DNA from: Prevotellaceae bacterium
GTDB lineage: Bacteria; Bacteroidota; Bacteroidia; Bacteroidales; UBA932
NCBI GenBank assembly: GCA_031278545.1
Contig: JAITKF010000065.1
Location: forward strand, 1-61,055
Length of the DNA: 61,055 nucleotides
Reading direction: 5' to 3'
The translations under genes and the position numbers were made by a program. Position 1 is the stretch's first letter. Each line of letters begins with the position of its first letter. Below are positions 17,211 to 26,953 of the stretch, piece after piece. The notes beneath the pieces are model-generated. The model was not told the origin of the DNA, searched no databases, and was given only the letters and a program-made list of their open reading frames with translations.

Positions 17211-17261
17211 GCCTGCGTAGCTCGCCCCTACTGGCGTAGGTGCCCGTAGGGCGGGGGTGGA
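17211..17261 (+). repeat. Dispersed repeat module 1, copy A
   Basis: 51 bp beginning GCCTGCGTAGCTC and ending GCCCGTAGGGCGGGGGTGGA. It matches 60886-60936 in the same orientation with 43 of 51 identical positions. It contains the perfect small hairpin GCCC-GTA-GGGC. Confidence 0.85.
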
Positions 17262-17345
17262 CGAACAACTAATTCCGAAAAAGAATGGAAAAAATCTTGA
17301 AAGCATGATAAAGATAACGTCAATCTGTGAATTTGCAATCAAAAC

Positions 17346-17412
17346 GCCTGAAAGCTGCTTGGAACAAAGATTCCCTTATCAAACGGCTCAAAATTTAAAT
17401 GCGTCGACCCTG
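17346..17412 (+). repeat. Dispersed repeat module 2, copy A
   Basis: 67 bp beginning GCCTGAAAGC, with the central CAAAGATTCCCTTATC and ending AAAATTTAAATGCGTCGACC plus CTG. The reverse complement of 60799-60865 matches over the same length with about 57 identical positions. The strongest identity is in the last 22 bases. Confidence 0.85.
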
Positions 17413-17449
17413 CATTCCCCCTATGCGGGTACGCTTCAAATTTAATCAC

Positions 17450-17475
17450 TATCTTTGCAGGAAATCGTATCTTTG
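17450..17475 (+). promoter_or_regulatory. Tandem -7 elements ahead of the thiolase gene
   Basis: TATCTTTG occurs at 17450-17457 and again at 17468-17475, 18 bp apart. Both match TAnnTTTG and both precede the ATG at 17497, so two start points or a recent duplication are possible. Confidence 0.65.
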
Positions 17476-17496
17476 AATCATTAAAAATAAATTACC

Positions 17497-18681
17497 ATGG
17501 AAAAAGAAATAGTCATCGTATCGGCCGCGCGTACGGCCATCGGAAGTTTTAACGGGAAATTGAGCGGCTTCTCGGCCGTTGATTTGGGCGTTATTGCGGC
17601 GAAGGAAGCCATCCGCAGGGCCGGCGTAGCGGCGTCGGAAGTAAACGAAACCGTTGCAGGTAACGTATTGTCGGCCGGGCTGGGACAAAATGTAGTCCGA
17701 CAGATAGCCCTTCATGCCGGCGTACCGGCGAGCAGTCCGGCGACCGCTATCAACATACTGTGCGGTTCGGGGCTGCGAGCTGTATCGCTGGCGGCGCAGA
17801 TGATACAGACCGGACAGTCGGACGTCGTACTTGCCGGCGGCGTCGAAAGCATGACCAACGCCCCGTATATCCTCCCGCTAGCCCGCAACGGCTACCGTAT
17901 GGGACACGGACAGATTATCGACACGATGATTATCGACGGCCTCACTGACGCATTCAGCGGAATACACATGGGACTGACCGCCGAAAATATCGCCGAACAA
18001 TGGCACATCAGCCGCGCCGAGCAGGACGAATTTGCCTGCCGAAGCCAGCAAAAATGTGAAGCAGCACAAAAAGCCGGCCGCTTTACCGCCGAAATCGTAC
18101 CGGTAGCCATACCCCAACGCAAAGGCGACGCCGTCATTTTCGATGCCGACGAATTTCCCAAACAAGGCGTAACCATCGAGCAATTAGCCAAACTCAAACC
18201 CGCCTTTAAAAAAGACGGCACGGTTACAGCAGGCAACGCATCGGGCATCAACGACGGCGCCGCCATGCTCCTCCTGATGTCGAAAACCAAAGCCGACACA
18301 CTCGGGATAAAACCGCTGGCGCGCATCAAAGCCCACGCCACAATCGGCCTCGACCCGCAAATCATGGGTTACGGACCAGTCTACGCCACACAAAAAGCCC
18401 TCCGGCAAGCAGGAATGACCATCGCAGACGTCGAACTGGTAGAAGCAAACGAAGCCTTTGCCGCGCAATCGGTCGCCGTAGTACACGACCTAAAACTCAA
18501 CCCGGAAATCGTCAATGTCAACGGAGGCGCCATTGCCTTGGGGCATCCCATCGGCGCATCCGGCGCACGCATCCTCACCACACTGATTTACGAAATGAAA
18601 CGCCGGCAAGCCGCCACCGGACTCGCCACCCTCTGCATCGGCGGCGGACAAGGAGCGGCCCTGATAATTGAAAATTTATAA
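17497..18681 (+). CDS. atoB: Acetyl-CoA C-acetyltransferase (thiolase)
   Basis: 394 residues, typical thiolase II length. The nucleophilic cysteine is in [10 protein letters not shown] (about 88). The catalytic His is in [11 protein letters not shown] (about 350) and the second Cys in [10 protein letters not shown] (about 380). It condenses two acetyl-CoA to acetoacetyl-CoA, or runs the reverse reaction. The following gene is a FabG/PhaB-type reductase 39 bp downstream, so the pair could make 3-hydroxybutyryl-CoA. No PHA synthase or crotonase is nearby, so the end product is open. Confidence 0.94.
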   Translation: MEKEIVIVSAARTAIGSFNGKLSGFSAVDLGVIAAKEAIRRAGVAASEVNETVAGNVLSAGLGQNVVRQIALHAGVPASSPATAINILCGSGLRAVSLAAQMIQTGQSDVVLAGGVESMTNAPYILPLARNGYRMGHGQIIDTMIIDGLTDAFSGIHMGLTAENIAEQWHISRAEQDEFACRSQQKCEAAQKAGRFTAEIVPVAIPQRKGDAVIFDADEFPKQGVTIEQLAKLKPAFKKDGTVTAGNASGINDGAAMLLLMSKTKADTLGIKPLARIKAHATIGLDPQIMGYGPVYATQKALRQAGMTIADVELVEANEAFAAQSVAVVHDLKLNPEIVNVNGGAIALGHPIGASGARILTTLIYEMKRRQAATGLATLCIGGGQGAALIIENL

Positions 18682-18720
18682 CCACTTAAAACAATCACTC
18701 CTTTTTTAAAAGAACATCAC

Positions 18721-19464
18721 ATGCAAAGATTAGCCAACAAAATCGCCATCATCACCGGCGCCGCCGATGGTATCGGTAAAGCTACCGCCATCCGCTTTGC
18801 CGCCGAAGGAGCCGTAGTCATTCTGTGGGACTTGAACAAAGAAAAAGGCGAAGCCACGGCAGCCGAAATTACGACCGCCGGCAGAGAAGCCCTGTTCATG
18901 AAAGTCAACACAGCAATCTATGCCGAGGTAGAAGCTGCCACGAAACAGGTCGTAGCACGTTATGGTAAAGTAGAAATCCTGATAAACAACGCCGGCATCA
19001 CGCGCGACGCCACCATTAAGAAAATGACCCCCGAATGCTGGCAACAAGTCATTGACGTAAACCTTACCGGCGTATTCAACTGCGCTAAATGCGCCGCCGA
19101 AGCGATGATAGAAAACGGATGGGGACGAATCGTGAATGCCTCCTCGGTAGTAGCGCTATACGGCAATTTTGGACAAACCAACTACGTAGCCGCCAAAGCC
19201 GGATTAATCGGCATGACCAAAACACTGGCCAAAGAACTCGGACGCAAAGGCATTACAGTAAATGCCGTCGCCCCCGGATTCATCGCCACCGAGATGGTAA
19301 AAAAAATGCCTCCCGAAGTCTTGAAAACGATGGAAGACAAAGTACCGGTCAAACGCCTCGGCCGGCCCGAAGAAGTCGCCGCCCTCTATGCTTTCCTCGC
19401 CGGCGAGGAAGCCGCCTACATCAACGGCGCGACGCTAAGCATCGACGGGGGAATCACGATTTAA
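18721..19464 (+). CDS. SDR reductase, FabG/PhaB-like (3-oxoacyl-ACP or acetoacetyl-CoA reductase)
   Basis: 247 residues, a classical SDR. The cofactor loop is ITGAADGIGKA (about 12-22), followed by NNAGITRD, and the catalytic Ser/Tyr/Lys lie in NASSVVALYGNFGQTNYVAAKAG. Length and motifs fit both FabG and PhaB. The tight link to a thiolase favours reduction of acetoacetyl-CoA, but ACP-linked fatty acid synthesis cannot be excluded. It is convergent with rnr. Confidence 0.85.
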   Translation: MQRLANKIAIITGAADGIGKATAIRFAAEGAVVILWDLNKEKGEATAAEITTAGREALFMKVNTAIYAEVEAATKQVVARYGKVEILINNAGITRDATIKKMTPECWQQVIDVNLTGVFNCAKCAAEAMIENGWGRIVNASSVVALYGNFGQTNYVAAKAGLIGMTKTLAKELGRKGITVNAVAPGFIATEMVKKMPPEVLKTMEDKVPVKRLGRPEEVAALYAFLAGEEAAYINGATLSIDGGITI

Positions 19465-19533
19465 CAGGAAACGGCATAAGATACCTGCCTAACGGGCAAC
19501 CTTACGCCTGCATCCCCGCAGACAATTCGATTC

Positions 19534-21681
19534 CTACGTGGAAGCCGCTACCAACGAATAATCCAGTTGTTTCTGCTCCAGATTGGCGCGTTTAACCTTA
19601 ATGCGCACCGCATCGCCTAATTGATAACGGCGACCGGTATGCCGACCGACGAGTTGATATAATTTTTCATCGAACACATAATAATCGTCGCGAAGACTGC
19701 GGGTCGAGACCATACCCTCGATATGATGCTCGTCAATTTCGACGTACAACCCCCATTCGGTTACGCCCGACACCGTACCGGCAAACTCCTGCCCCTCCTT
19801 GTCGAGCATAAATTCCACCATCTTATATTTAATACTGGCGCGTTCGGCTTCGGTCGCCGCCTGTTCCCGCGACGAGCAATATTTACAAAGATATTCATAA
19901 TCGTCCCGATTGGCCGGTGCGCCGTCGGACAGGTAATGCGCCAGCAGGCGATGCACCAACATGTCGGGATACCGGCGGATAGGCGAAGTAAAATGCGTAT
20001 AATACTCAAACGCCAGTCCGAAGTGCCCGACATTATCCGTCGTATACTGCGCACGCGCCATTGAGCGTAAAGCCATCCCCTCGATAACAGTTCCTTCGGG
20101 CGTATCCTTCACCTTCTCCAACAACTTATTAAGTTCCACGGCGGCTTCGAGCGACGATTTGGTTTGTCGGAGCGAATAGCCGAAATGATGAATAAAATCG
20201 CGGAAGACCTTCAACTTTTCGGGCGTCGGCTCGTCGTGGATACGATATACAAAGGTCGGACGCGGACGGCGATGTCCGATGAACTCCGCCACACTGCGAT
20301 TGGCCAGCAACATAAATTCCTCGATAAGAAAATTAGAGTCCTTCGGCTCTTTAAAATACACACGCAACGGCTTCCCATTTTCATCCACTTCCACCTTCGG
20401 CTCGGGACGCTCAAAAAGAATAGAACCATGCTCGAAACGCCCTTTCCTCATCGCCTGCGCCAATTTATGTAACGTGCCCAATTCGTCTGCCAACGGCCCC
20501 GCGCCTCGCTCGATAATCTCCTGTGCCTCGTCGTAATCGAAACGTCGGTTGGAACGAATGATAGTTCTGCCAAACCACGTATTGACAACCTGCGCCGCCC
20601 CGTCCATCTCGAACACCGCCGAAAAGCACAGCTTATCCTCATCAGGGCGCAGCGAACACAAGTTATTTGACAACTTCTCCGGCAACATCGAAACCGTGCG
20701 GTCGACCAGATAGACGGATGTGGCGCGTGCCGCCGCCTCCTTTTCGAGCAATGTACCCGGACGGACATAATGCGTTACGTCGGCAATATGCACGCCGACC
20801 TCGTAATGCCCGTTTGCAAGGGGACGGAACGACAGCGCATCGTCATAATCCTTCGCATCGGCAGGGTCGATAGTAAAAGTAACCGTTCCGCGAAAGTCGC
20901 GGCGTTCGGCCACATCGTTCGCCGAAATAGCTGTCGGTATTTCGTCTGCCTCGCGCTCAATCTCTGCCGAAAAACGATAAGGCAGGTTAAACTCCGCGAG
21001 AATAGCATGCATTTCCGTATCATTCTCACCCGGAACGCCCATCACATCGACAATCCGACCGAGCGGCTCATGATGTTTCGCATCCCACTCAAGCGCCAGC
21101 GCCGCCACCTTTTGTCCATTCTCTGCGCCATGCAGCTCGTGCGGCTGGATTCTAATATCATACGGCATATTCCGGTTCTCGGTAATCACATACGCACGCT
21201 GTTGTATCCTTTGCAAAATCCCGATATACGGACGCTTCGAGCGCTCGACGATAGCCGCCACCGCGCCCTCCAGCCGTCTATTCTTCCGCGCCCGGTTGAG
21301 TGTATAACGGACACGTACCGTATCGCCGTGTAATGCGCCGTGCATGGCGCGCTGCGGGATAAACACATCCTCCTCTTCGCCTTCGACTCTGATAAACCCG
21401 TAACCTTGCCCGGCCATCATCAACGTCCCTGTAACCTCTTCATCGGTATTTTTAACCGGCGCGCCGGCGCGCGGACGAAATTTCGCGCCTTGCATCTCCA
21501 GCGCCTTTTCATCCACCATCTTCTGTAACATTGCGTGCGCCGACGCTCGCTCGCTCGGCGCAACATTCAATTCATGCACCAGTTGTCGCAACGCAAATGC
21601 CTTTGCTTGTTTCGCCACCCATCGACGGATAGCGGTCGCCAACTCTTCCGGCGTTTCTTTTTTCTTTTTCTTTTTACTCAT
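19534..21681 (-). CDS. rnr: Ribonuclease R
   Basis: 715 residues. Lys-rich N-terminus and winged-helix region (about 1-75), cold-shock domains (about 80-240), RNB catalytic domain with TIDPADAKDYDDALS (about 260-275) holding the metal-binding aspartates, and a C-terminal S1 domain (about 630-710). It is a processive 3'-5' exoribonuclease that degrades structured RNA. Its promoter lies 18 nt before the start codon. Although the gene is on the minus strand, the plus strand here is C-rich, as it is in the plus-strand neighbours. Confidence 0.95.
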   Translation of the reverse strand: MSKKKKKKETPEELATAIRRWVAKQAKAFALRQLVHELNVAPSERASAHAMLQKMVDEKALEMQGAKFRPRAGAPVKNTDEEVTGTLMMAGQGYGFIRVEGEEEDVFIPQRAMHGALHGDTVRVRYTLNRARKNRRLEGAVAAIVERSKRPYIGILQRIQQRAYVITENRNMPYDIRIQPHELHGAENGQKVAALALEWDAKHHEPLGRIVDVMGVPGENDTEMHAILAEFNLPYRFSAEIEREADEIPTAISANDVAERRDFRGTVTFTIDPADAKDYDDALSFRPLANGHYEVGVHIADVTHYVRPGTLLEKEAAARATSVYLVDRTVSMLPEKLSNNLCSLRPDEDKLCFSAVFEMDGAAQVVNTWFGRTIIRSNRRFDYDEAQEIIERGAGPLADELGTLHKLAQAMRKGRFEHGSILFERPEPKVEVDENGKPLRVYFKEPKDSNFLIEEFMLLANRSVAEFIGHRRPRPTFVYRIHDEPTPEKLKVFRDFIHHFGYSLRQTKSSLEAAVELNKLLEKVKDTPEGTVIEGMALRSMARAQYTTDNVGHFGLAFEYYTHFTSPIRRYPDMLVHRLLAHYLSDGAPANRDDYEYLCKYCSSREQAATEAERASIKYKMVEFMLDKEGQEFAGTVSGVTEWGLYVEIDEHHIEGMVSTRSLRDDYYVFDEKLYQLVGRHTGRRYQLGDAVRIKVKRANLEQKQLDYSLVAAST

Positions 21682-21698
21682 ATTTATTTTTGAAGCTG

Positions 21699-21706
21699 CA
21701 AAGATA
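21699..21706 (-). promoter_or_regulatory. -7 element of rnr
   Basis: CAAAGATA reads TATCTTTG on the minus strand, 17 nt upstream of the rnr start codon. Confidence 0.65.
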
Positions 21707-21861
21707 CGGTTTTTTGTGGAGTTACAGAAGAAACCCGCCCGCCCCTTTGTGGTATCATAAAAAATAAAAAAAATTATACCCGGAAGCCGCTTGCATTTAC
21801 TACTTGAATCTACGCGCGCTCTTTTCCTCCTTTTTCCCTCGCATCATTCAATATAAATTAC

Positions 21862-21869
21862 TACCTTTG
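21862..21869 (+). promoter_or_regulatory. -7 element of the glsA-glsB-addB unit
   Basis: TACCTTTG, 22 nt before the ATG at 21892. Confidence 0.7.
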
Positions 21870-21891
21870 TGCCCTCCAAATTAAAAACAGC

Positions 21892-22761
21892 ATGAGTGCA
21901 TCCAACCGAGAATTATTTACTCTAAAATCTTCCGAAGCCATCCATAAGATGGTTGATATTGAACATATTATCGCTTCCAAGAATCCGAAACTCTTGAAGT
22001 GGACACCCCGTTTTGTTATCAACTACATCAAACGTTTTATCCACGAGGACGAAGTAAACTATGTCCTGCATACTTACGGACACTTGCACGGGTTGGAATT
22101 TAACGACGCCATTATCAAGGAACATTGGCATTCGTGGTATCAGCCCCACGGGCTGGAGCGCATCCCGACCGACCGCCGTTATATTTTTGCCTCCAACCAC
22201 CCGTTGGGCGCTTTCGACGGGCTGATACTGATGAGCGCCATCGGAAAACGCTTTCCCGAACTGCGTTTTATTGTGAACGACCTGCTGTTATATCTGAAAC
22301 CCTTCGACCCACTGTTCATCCCCATCAATAAGCATGGCCGCCAGTCGGCCGACTACGCCCGACGAATTGACGCCACATATGCGTCGGATAGGCTGCAGGT
22401 ACTGTATTTTCCGGCCGGCCTCTGCTCGCGACGCTACAACGGCCAAATTTCCGACCCGCCGTGGCAACCGGCGTTTATCCGCAAAGCCATACAATATAAA
22501 CGCGACATCATACCGGTATTTTTCGAAGGGCGCAATTCAAACCGCTTCTACCGCATAGAAAGTATTCGCAAACGTTTGGGAATAAAATTGAACATCGGAA
22601 TGTTTTACCTCCCCGATGAATTTTTCAGACAAAAAAACCGTACCTTTAATTTATATTTCGGCGACCCTATCCCCTACTCTACCTTCGACAGCAGCCGCAC
22701 CCCCGCCCAATGGACGCAATGTGTCAGGGAAACGGTATACGGACTGAAAAAAGGATTTTAA
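21892..22761 (+). CDS. glsA: Glycine lipid O-acyltransferase (GlsA-like)
   Basis: 289 residues of the PlsC-like acyltransferase fold. The catalytic His/Asp pair is in SNHPLGAFDG (H103, D109), which spaces them five residues apart instead of the usual four. YFPAGLCSR at about 175 corresponds to the glycerol-phosphate-binding block. Followed by a GlsB-like GNAT protein, it matches the Bacteroides gls pair that makes N-acyl-3-acyloxy glycine lipids. GlsA adds the second acyl chain to the hydroxyl of the first. The assignment rests on gene pairing and motif reading. Confidence 0.85.
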   Translation: MSASNRELFTLKSSEAIHKMVDIEHIIASKNPKLLKWTPRFVINYIKRFIHEDEVNYVLHTYGHLHGLEFNDAIIKEHWHSWYQPHGLERIPTDRRYIFASNHPLGAFDGLILMSAIGKRFPELRFIVNDLLLYLKPFDPLFIPINKHGRQSADYARRIDATYASDRLQVLYFPAGLCSRRYNGQISDPPWQPAFIRKAIQYKRDIIPVFFEGRNSNRFYRIESIRKRLGIKLNIGMFYLPDEFFRQKNRTFNLYFGDPIPYSTFDSSRTPAQWTQCVRETVYGLKKGF

Positions 22762-22810
22762 ATTGAAATATATATGAATCTTAGAATTTAAAAAATAAAA
22801 ATGAAACAAC

Positions 22811-23764
22811 ATGGAATCTGTAATCCAACCTGTACCGCGAGAAATTCTGAAAGCAGAATTAACCAACGAAAAATTTGTTCGTTACACGAATAATGGAGGC
22901 AATAAACTATACGTAGTTACGGCCCACGATTCGCCGAATGTCATGCAGGAAATAGGTCGCTTACGCGAAATTTCGTTCCGGGCGGCCGGCGGCGGAACAG
23001 GCCTACGCGTCGATATCGACGAGTTCGACGTCAGCCACACGCATCCTTACAAACAACTGATAGTGTGGGACTCGAAAGCAAAAGAAATACTGGGCGGCTA
23101 TCGTTATATCCACGGAGCGCTGGCCGAAATAAAAGATTTGGCGACATCCGAATTATTTTCATTCTCAGAAGCATTTATTAATAAATACCTGCCGCGCACC
23201 ATCGAATTGGGCCGCTCGTTTGTGCAACCGAATTACCAAAGTACCCGCCTGCGCAGCAAAGGACTCTATGCCCTCGACAACCTCTGGGACGGTTTGGGCG
23301 CACTGGTATTGCGCTACCCCGAAGTCAATTACTTTTTCGGCAAAGTTACCATGTATCTTTCCTACAATCAGGAAGCGCGCAATATGCTACTTTATTTCCT
23401 GCACAAGCATTTTGAAGATAAAGACAAATTGGTACGACCCTACAAATCACTAAACATCAATATCAATGAATCGCAAATGAAAGCGCTCTTTACCGGTAGC
23501 AACTATAAAGAAGACTACCGCATTCTCTCGAAAGAAGTGCGCGGCTTAGGCGAAAATATTCCTCCGTTAATTAATTCCTACATGAACCTCTCGCCCTCGA
23601 TGCGCGTCTTCGGCACAGCCATCAACGAAGGATTCGGCAGTGTAGAAGAAACAGGTATCCTAATTAAAATCAGTGATATCTATGCCGAAAAAATCGAACG
23701 GTACACCGCCCCCTTACGCCGGATGGCACAGCGATTAAAAGTTCGATGGTGGACGCAGAGATAA
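22811..23764 (+). CDS. glsB: Glycine N-acyltransferase (GlsB-like, GNAT/hemolysin family)
   Basis: 317 residues. The GNAT-type segment LGGYRYIHG followed by ELGRSFVQPNYQ is characteristic of the OlsB-like hemolysin family. In Bacteroides, GlsB transfers a 3-hydroxyacyl chain from ACP to the amino group of glycine, giving the lipid that GlsA then O-acylates. It lies 49 bp after glsA and 38 bp before addB on the same strand. Products are membrane lipids linked to stress survival and host signalling in related species. Confidence 0.85.
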   Translation: MESVIQPVPREILKAELTNEKFVRYTNNGGNKLYVVTAHDSPNVMQEIGRLREISFRAAGGGTGLRVDIDEFDVSHTHPYKQLIVWDSKAKEILGGYRYIHGALAEIKDLATSELFSFSEAFINKYLPRTIELGRSFVQPNYQSTRLRSKGLYALDNLWDGLGALVLRYPEVNYFFGKVTMYLSYNQEARNMLLYFLHKHFEDKDKLVRPYKSLNININESQMKALFTGSNYKEDYRILSKEVRGLGENIPPLINSYMNLSPSMRVFGTAINEGFGSVEETGILIKISDIYAEKIERYTAPLRRMAQRLKVRWWTQR

Positions 23765-23802
23765 TAATGAAGAAAAAGAACAATTCCTGATTCTTAATTA
23801 AA

Positions 23803-26649
23803 ATGACATTCCTCTCTGACGTTACCTCTGATTTATATGCCCGATACAAGGAAAATATCTCGGAATTGTATCTTATCTTCCCCAATAAGCGGGCGCATTT
23901 GTTTTTTTCAAACAATTTGGCGCGCGTTATTGATAAACCATTGTGGCAGCCAACGTATAAAAGCATCGAAGAATTAATCGGGGATGTTTCGCCGTGGCAG
24001 GTAACCGATAATTATACGCTGCTGATAGAATTATACACTATCTATTGCACCAAACACAAAACAGGCGAACCTTTCGACCATTTTTACTACTGGGGCGAAG
24101 CATTACTTCGGGATTTCGACCAAATAGACAAATATCTTGTCGATGCGTCCGTCCTTTTTACAAACCTGCGTGAAGGCAAGGCGTTGGAGGGCGATTTTTC
24201 CTTTCTTACGCCGGAACAGATTGCGTATATCCGTCAATTTTGGCAGCATTTCTCAGCCACCGACGAAACAACTTTGCAGCGCGATTTTGAGGCCTTGTGG
24301 AGCGTGCTTTATCCCATTTACCAATGCTTCCGCGAAACATTAACCGGTAGGCAAATAGCTTACGAGGGAATGATTTACCGCCATGTAGCTGAAGCCATTA
24401 CCACAGGCGAGGCCAATGATTGGTTCCCGTATCACTATGTATTTATTGGATTTAACAACTTGAACGAATGCGAAAAAATACTTTTCCGTTTCTTGCAAAC
24501 GCAGCAAAAAGCTGATTTTTACTGGGATTACGATGCCTACTATCTGAACGACACACAACAGGAAGCTGGATTATTTTTGCGCGAGAATGTAAAAAATTTT
24601 CCATCTCCGCTATTCGACCCCACGTTGTCGCCGTTCTCCGAAGAAAAGAAAATCACGATTATAGCGACTCCGTCCAATATAGCGCAAGCCAAAGCCGTCC
24701 CGCAATTGCTCGACGAGTTAGCGGCAACCCCCGATGAGCGGACGGCGGTTGTGCTGGCCGATAAACTATTACTCATACCGGTACTGCATGCACTCCCGGC
24801 AGTTAGTCAACAAATTAATATTTCAATGGGCTACCCGTTGCGGCAAACAGGCATCTACTCGCTCGTCGACCTTTTGCTTTCGCTTTTCAGCAGCCAAAAC
24901 TACTACTACAAGGATATTTTGGCTTTATTGGCTCATTCATATATTAAACGCTTGGAAAACAAAAATATTAATCAAATAAATAACAAATTAGTTTTTTACA
25001 ATAACATTTATGTTTCAAATTTATTTTTCTCAGATTCACAGCTACTTCACGACTTATTAAAGCCGGTCGCTCATTATCGCGAAATAGCCGACCGACTTCT
25101 GTTTTTGATGGACAACATAAGCGAGAATACCGCCTTAACAAACGACGAACCCTTCCTTCGTGGATACATACAACACATCGTGCGATTGCTAAATAAACTG
25201 ACTGACGCCTTGCAAAAAAGCCAGTTAGATATCTCCATAAATTTATACATTAAATTATTACGCACGATATTACAGCAGGAAAGCATCCCATTTACCGGCG
25301 AACCGCTGGCCGGCATTCAAGTTTTGGGACTGTTTGAAACTATTGCCATTGATTTTGATAATGTCGTGATTCTGTCGGCTAACGAAGGTATCTTACCGCA
25401 TACGACACACCATATATCATTCATTCCCTATAATTTACGCTACGGGTTCGGCCTTCCTGCACCGGAACAGCAGGAAGCGGCACTGGCCTATTATTTCTAT
25501 CGGTTATTGCAACGCGCAAAAAAAATTACATTAGTTTACAGTACGAAAAGTGATGATATACGTACCGGCGAAGTCAGCCGCTATCTCTGGCAATTGAAAC
25601 TGGAAAGCGGCCACCCGATTATTGAAAAAACGCTTGCCTTCGACATCGAAATTCCCGACAACGAACCGATTGTTATCGAAAAAACAGACACGATGATGCA
25701 TACATTGTCCTCCTATTACGACGATACCCGGAGCAACGACGCGGAAAGGCGCAAGGGAGCATTATCGCCCAGTGCAATCAACACCTATTTATCTTGTTCC
25801 CTGCAGTTTTATTTCCGTTATATAGCGCATATCAAAGAGCCGGACGAAGTGTCGGAACAGGTAGATACGCGACTGTTCGGTACGTTGTTGCATAAATCTA
25901 TGGAGTTGATATACGAACCCTTGTTAGGAAATGAGATAACCGAAGCACAGCTAAACTGTTGGTATAACGACGTGGAATTTATACAAAAGACCGTGCAACA
26001 GGCCGTAGCGGTAGCATTTTATAAAAGCGATTCGCTGCCGCCCGATTTTTGGGAAAACGGCGATTTAATGATAGCTTACGATATTATTTGCCAATACATC
26101 CGACAATTGTTAGCGATAGACAAAAAGCAAGCGCCATTCGTTCCCGAAGGGCTCGAATGGAAAGTGAACCAAACGTTTTCGTTTACGGCTAACAGCTGTC
26201 CCTACCACGTTTGTATCGGCGGCGTTATCGACCGGCTACATAAAAAAGGCGATAACTGGTATATTGTGGATTATAAAACTGGAAAGACTGACAATGAGTT
26301 TGAAAGCATCGCCGACCTCTTTGGCGGTAACCCTACCAAACGACACGACGGCATTTTGCAGACATTATTGTATTCGCTCATGCTTCAAAATGATAAAAAA
26401 CAAAAAGTAACCCCCCTACTCTATTTTCTCCGCGAAAGTTACAGCGATACGGTCGATGTAGCTATTCATAATAAAAGCACAAAGGAAAAGGTATTGGATA
26501 TAGCCGTTTATGCGGAAGAATTACAAGCCTTTCTCCTGAATAAACTAAGCGAGCTGTTCGACCTCTCTAACCCCTTCACACAGACAAAAGATACGGATAC
26601 TTGTAAGTATTGCCCATACGCCCCTATTTGCGGAAAACGAATAAATTAA
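23803..26649 (+). CDS. addB: AddB-like PD-(D/E)XK nuclease / inactivated helicase
   Basis: 948 residues. The N-terminal UvrD-like region (FPNKRAHLFF...) lacks a Walker A, as in AddB proteins of Bacteroidetes. The C-terminal nuclease domain contains the core VDYKTGK. A cysteine in YLSCSLQFYF (about 665) together with CKYCPYAPICG at the end fits the AddB-type [4Fe-4S] clamp. It would process DNA double-strand ends with AddA for recombination. No addA is next to it in this window, which is unusual because the two are commonly adjacent. Confidence 0.85.
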   Translation: MTFLSDVTSDLYARYKENISELYLIFPNKRAHLFFSNNLARVIDKPLWQPTYKSIEELIGDVSPWQVTDNYTLLIELYTIYCTKHKTGEPFDHFYYWGEALLRDFDQIDKYLVDASVLFTNLREGKALEGDFSFLTPEQIAYIRQFWQHFSATDETTLQRDFEALWSVLYPIYQCFRETLTGRQIAYEGMIYRHVAEAITTGEANDWFPYHYVFIGFNNLNECEKILFRFLQTQQKADFYWDYDAYYLNDTQQEAGLFLRENVKNFPSPLFDPTLSPFSEEKKITIIATPSNIAQAKAVPQLLDELAATPDERTAVVLADKLLLIPVLHALPAVSQQINISMGYPLRQTGIYSLVDLLLSLFSSQNYYYKDILALLAHSYIKRLENKNINQINNKLVFYNNIYVSNLFFSDSQLLHDLLKPVAHYREIADRLLFLMDNISENTALTNDEPFLRGYIQHIVRLLNKLTDALQKSQLDISINLYIKLLRTILQQESIPFTGEPLAGIQVLGLFETIAIDFDNVVILSANEGILPHTTHHISFIPYNLRYGFGLPAPEQQEAALAYYFYRLLQRAKKITLVYSTKSDDIRTGEVSRYLWQLKLESGHPIIEKTLAFDIEIPDNEPIVIEKTDTMMHTLSSYYDDTRSNDAERRKGALSPSAINTYLSCSLQFYFRYIAHIKEPDEVSEQVDTRLFGTLLHKSMELIYEPLLGNEITEAQLNCWYNDVEFIQKTVQQAVAVAFYKSDSLPPDFWENGDLMIAYDIICQYIRQLLAIDKKQAPFVPEGLEWKVNQTFSFTANSCPYHVCIGGVIDRLHKKGDNWYIVDYKTGKTDNEFESIADLFGGNPTKRHDGILQTLLYSLMLQNDKKQKVTPLLYFLRESYSDTVDVAIHNKSTKEKVLDIAVYAEELQAFLLNKLSELFDLSNPFTQTKDTDTCKYCPYAPICGKRIN

Positions 26650-26953
26650 ACGCCGGTTTAATCTATAAAATCAGGTGTAAACTCCTTACTTTTTAACAAT
26701 GTAACACATTATTTTCACCATTTCAACCGGCTATAAATTAACCTATTTTTTCATTATCAACAAAGCATTAACCGCCATTATTAACCATATGTTGAAAAGT
26801 TTATCTTACAGATGTTTTTTTAATAGCGAAAAAGAGTTTATCTTTGCCTTTGTTGAAAGATAAAGAAAAATTAGGAGTCCGATACCTAAATCAAAAAACG
26901 GGGCGTAACCGAAAAGCCATACGAGTAGGAATAAACTAAAAAACTATTTTTTT
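26650..26953. other. Intergenic region with a promoter and long leader
   Basis: No gene. CGCCGGTTTA near 26651 and TCAACCGGCT near 26724 form a loose inverted repeat after addB. TATCTTTG at 26839-26846 is a good -7 element, leaving an approximately 100-nt leader before the DUF805 gene with a GGGGCG...CGAGTAGG stretch that might fold. No known riboswitch was recognised. Confidence 0.5.
26839..26846 (+). promoter_or_regulatory. -7 element of the DUF805 gene
   Basis: TATCTTTG, 107 nt upstream of the ATG at 26954, so the transcript would have an unusually long leader for this window. Confidence 0.6.

Larger units (their letters stand above)
16710..17496. other. Repeat-rich 790-bp intergenic region
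   Basis: No gene is supported. The region carries two repeat modules that recur near 60.9 kb, plus the tandem promoters of the thiolase gene at its right end. Open frames here (for example the minus-strand cysteine-rich frame at 16845-17042) lack promoters and recognisable domains and are probably by-products of the repeats. Confidence 0.6.

Noticed and set aside
17497-19464. A polyhydroxybutyrate operon
   Set aside because: Thiolase and reductase are present but no PHA synthase, phasin or regulator is nearby, so storage polymer synthesis cannot be claimed.
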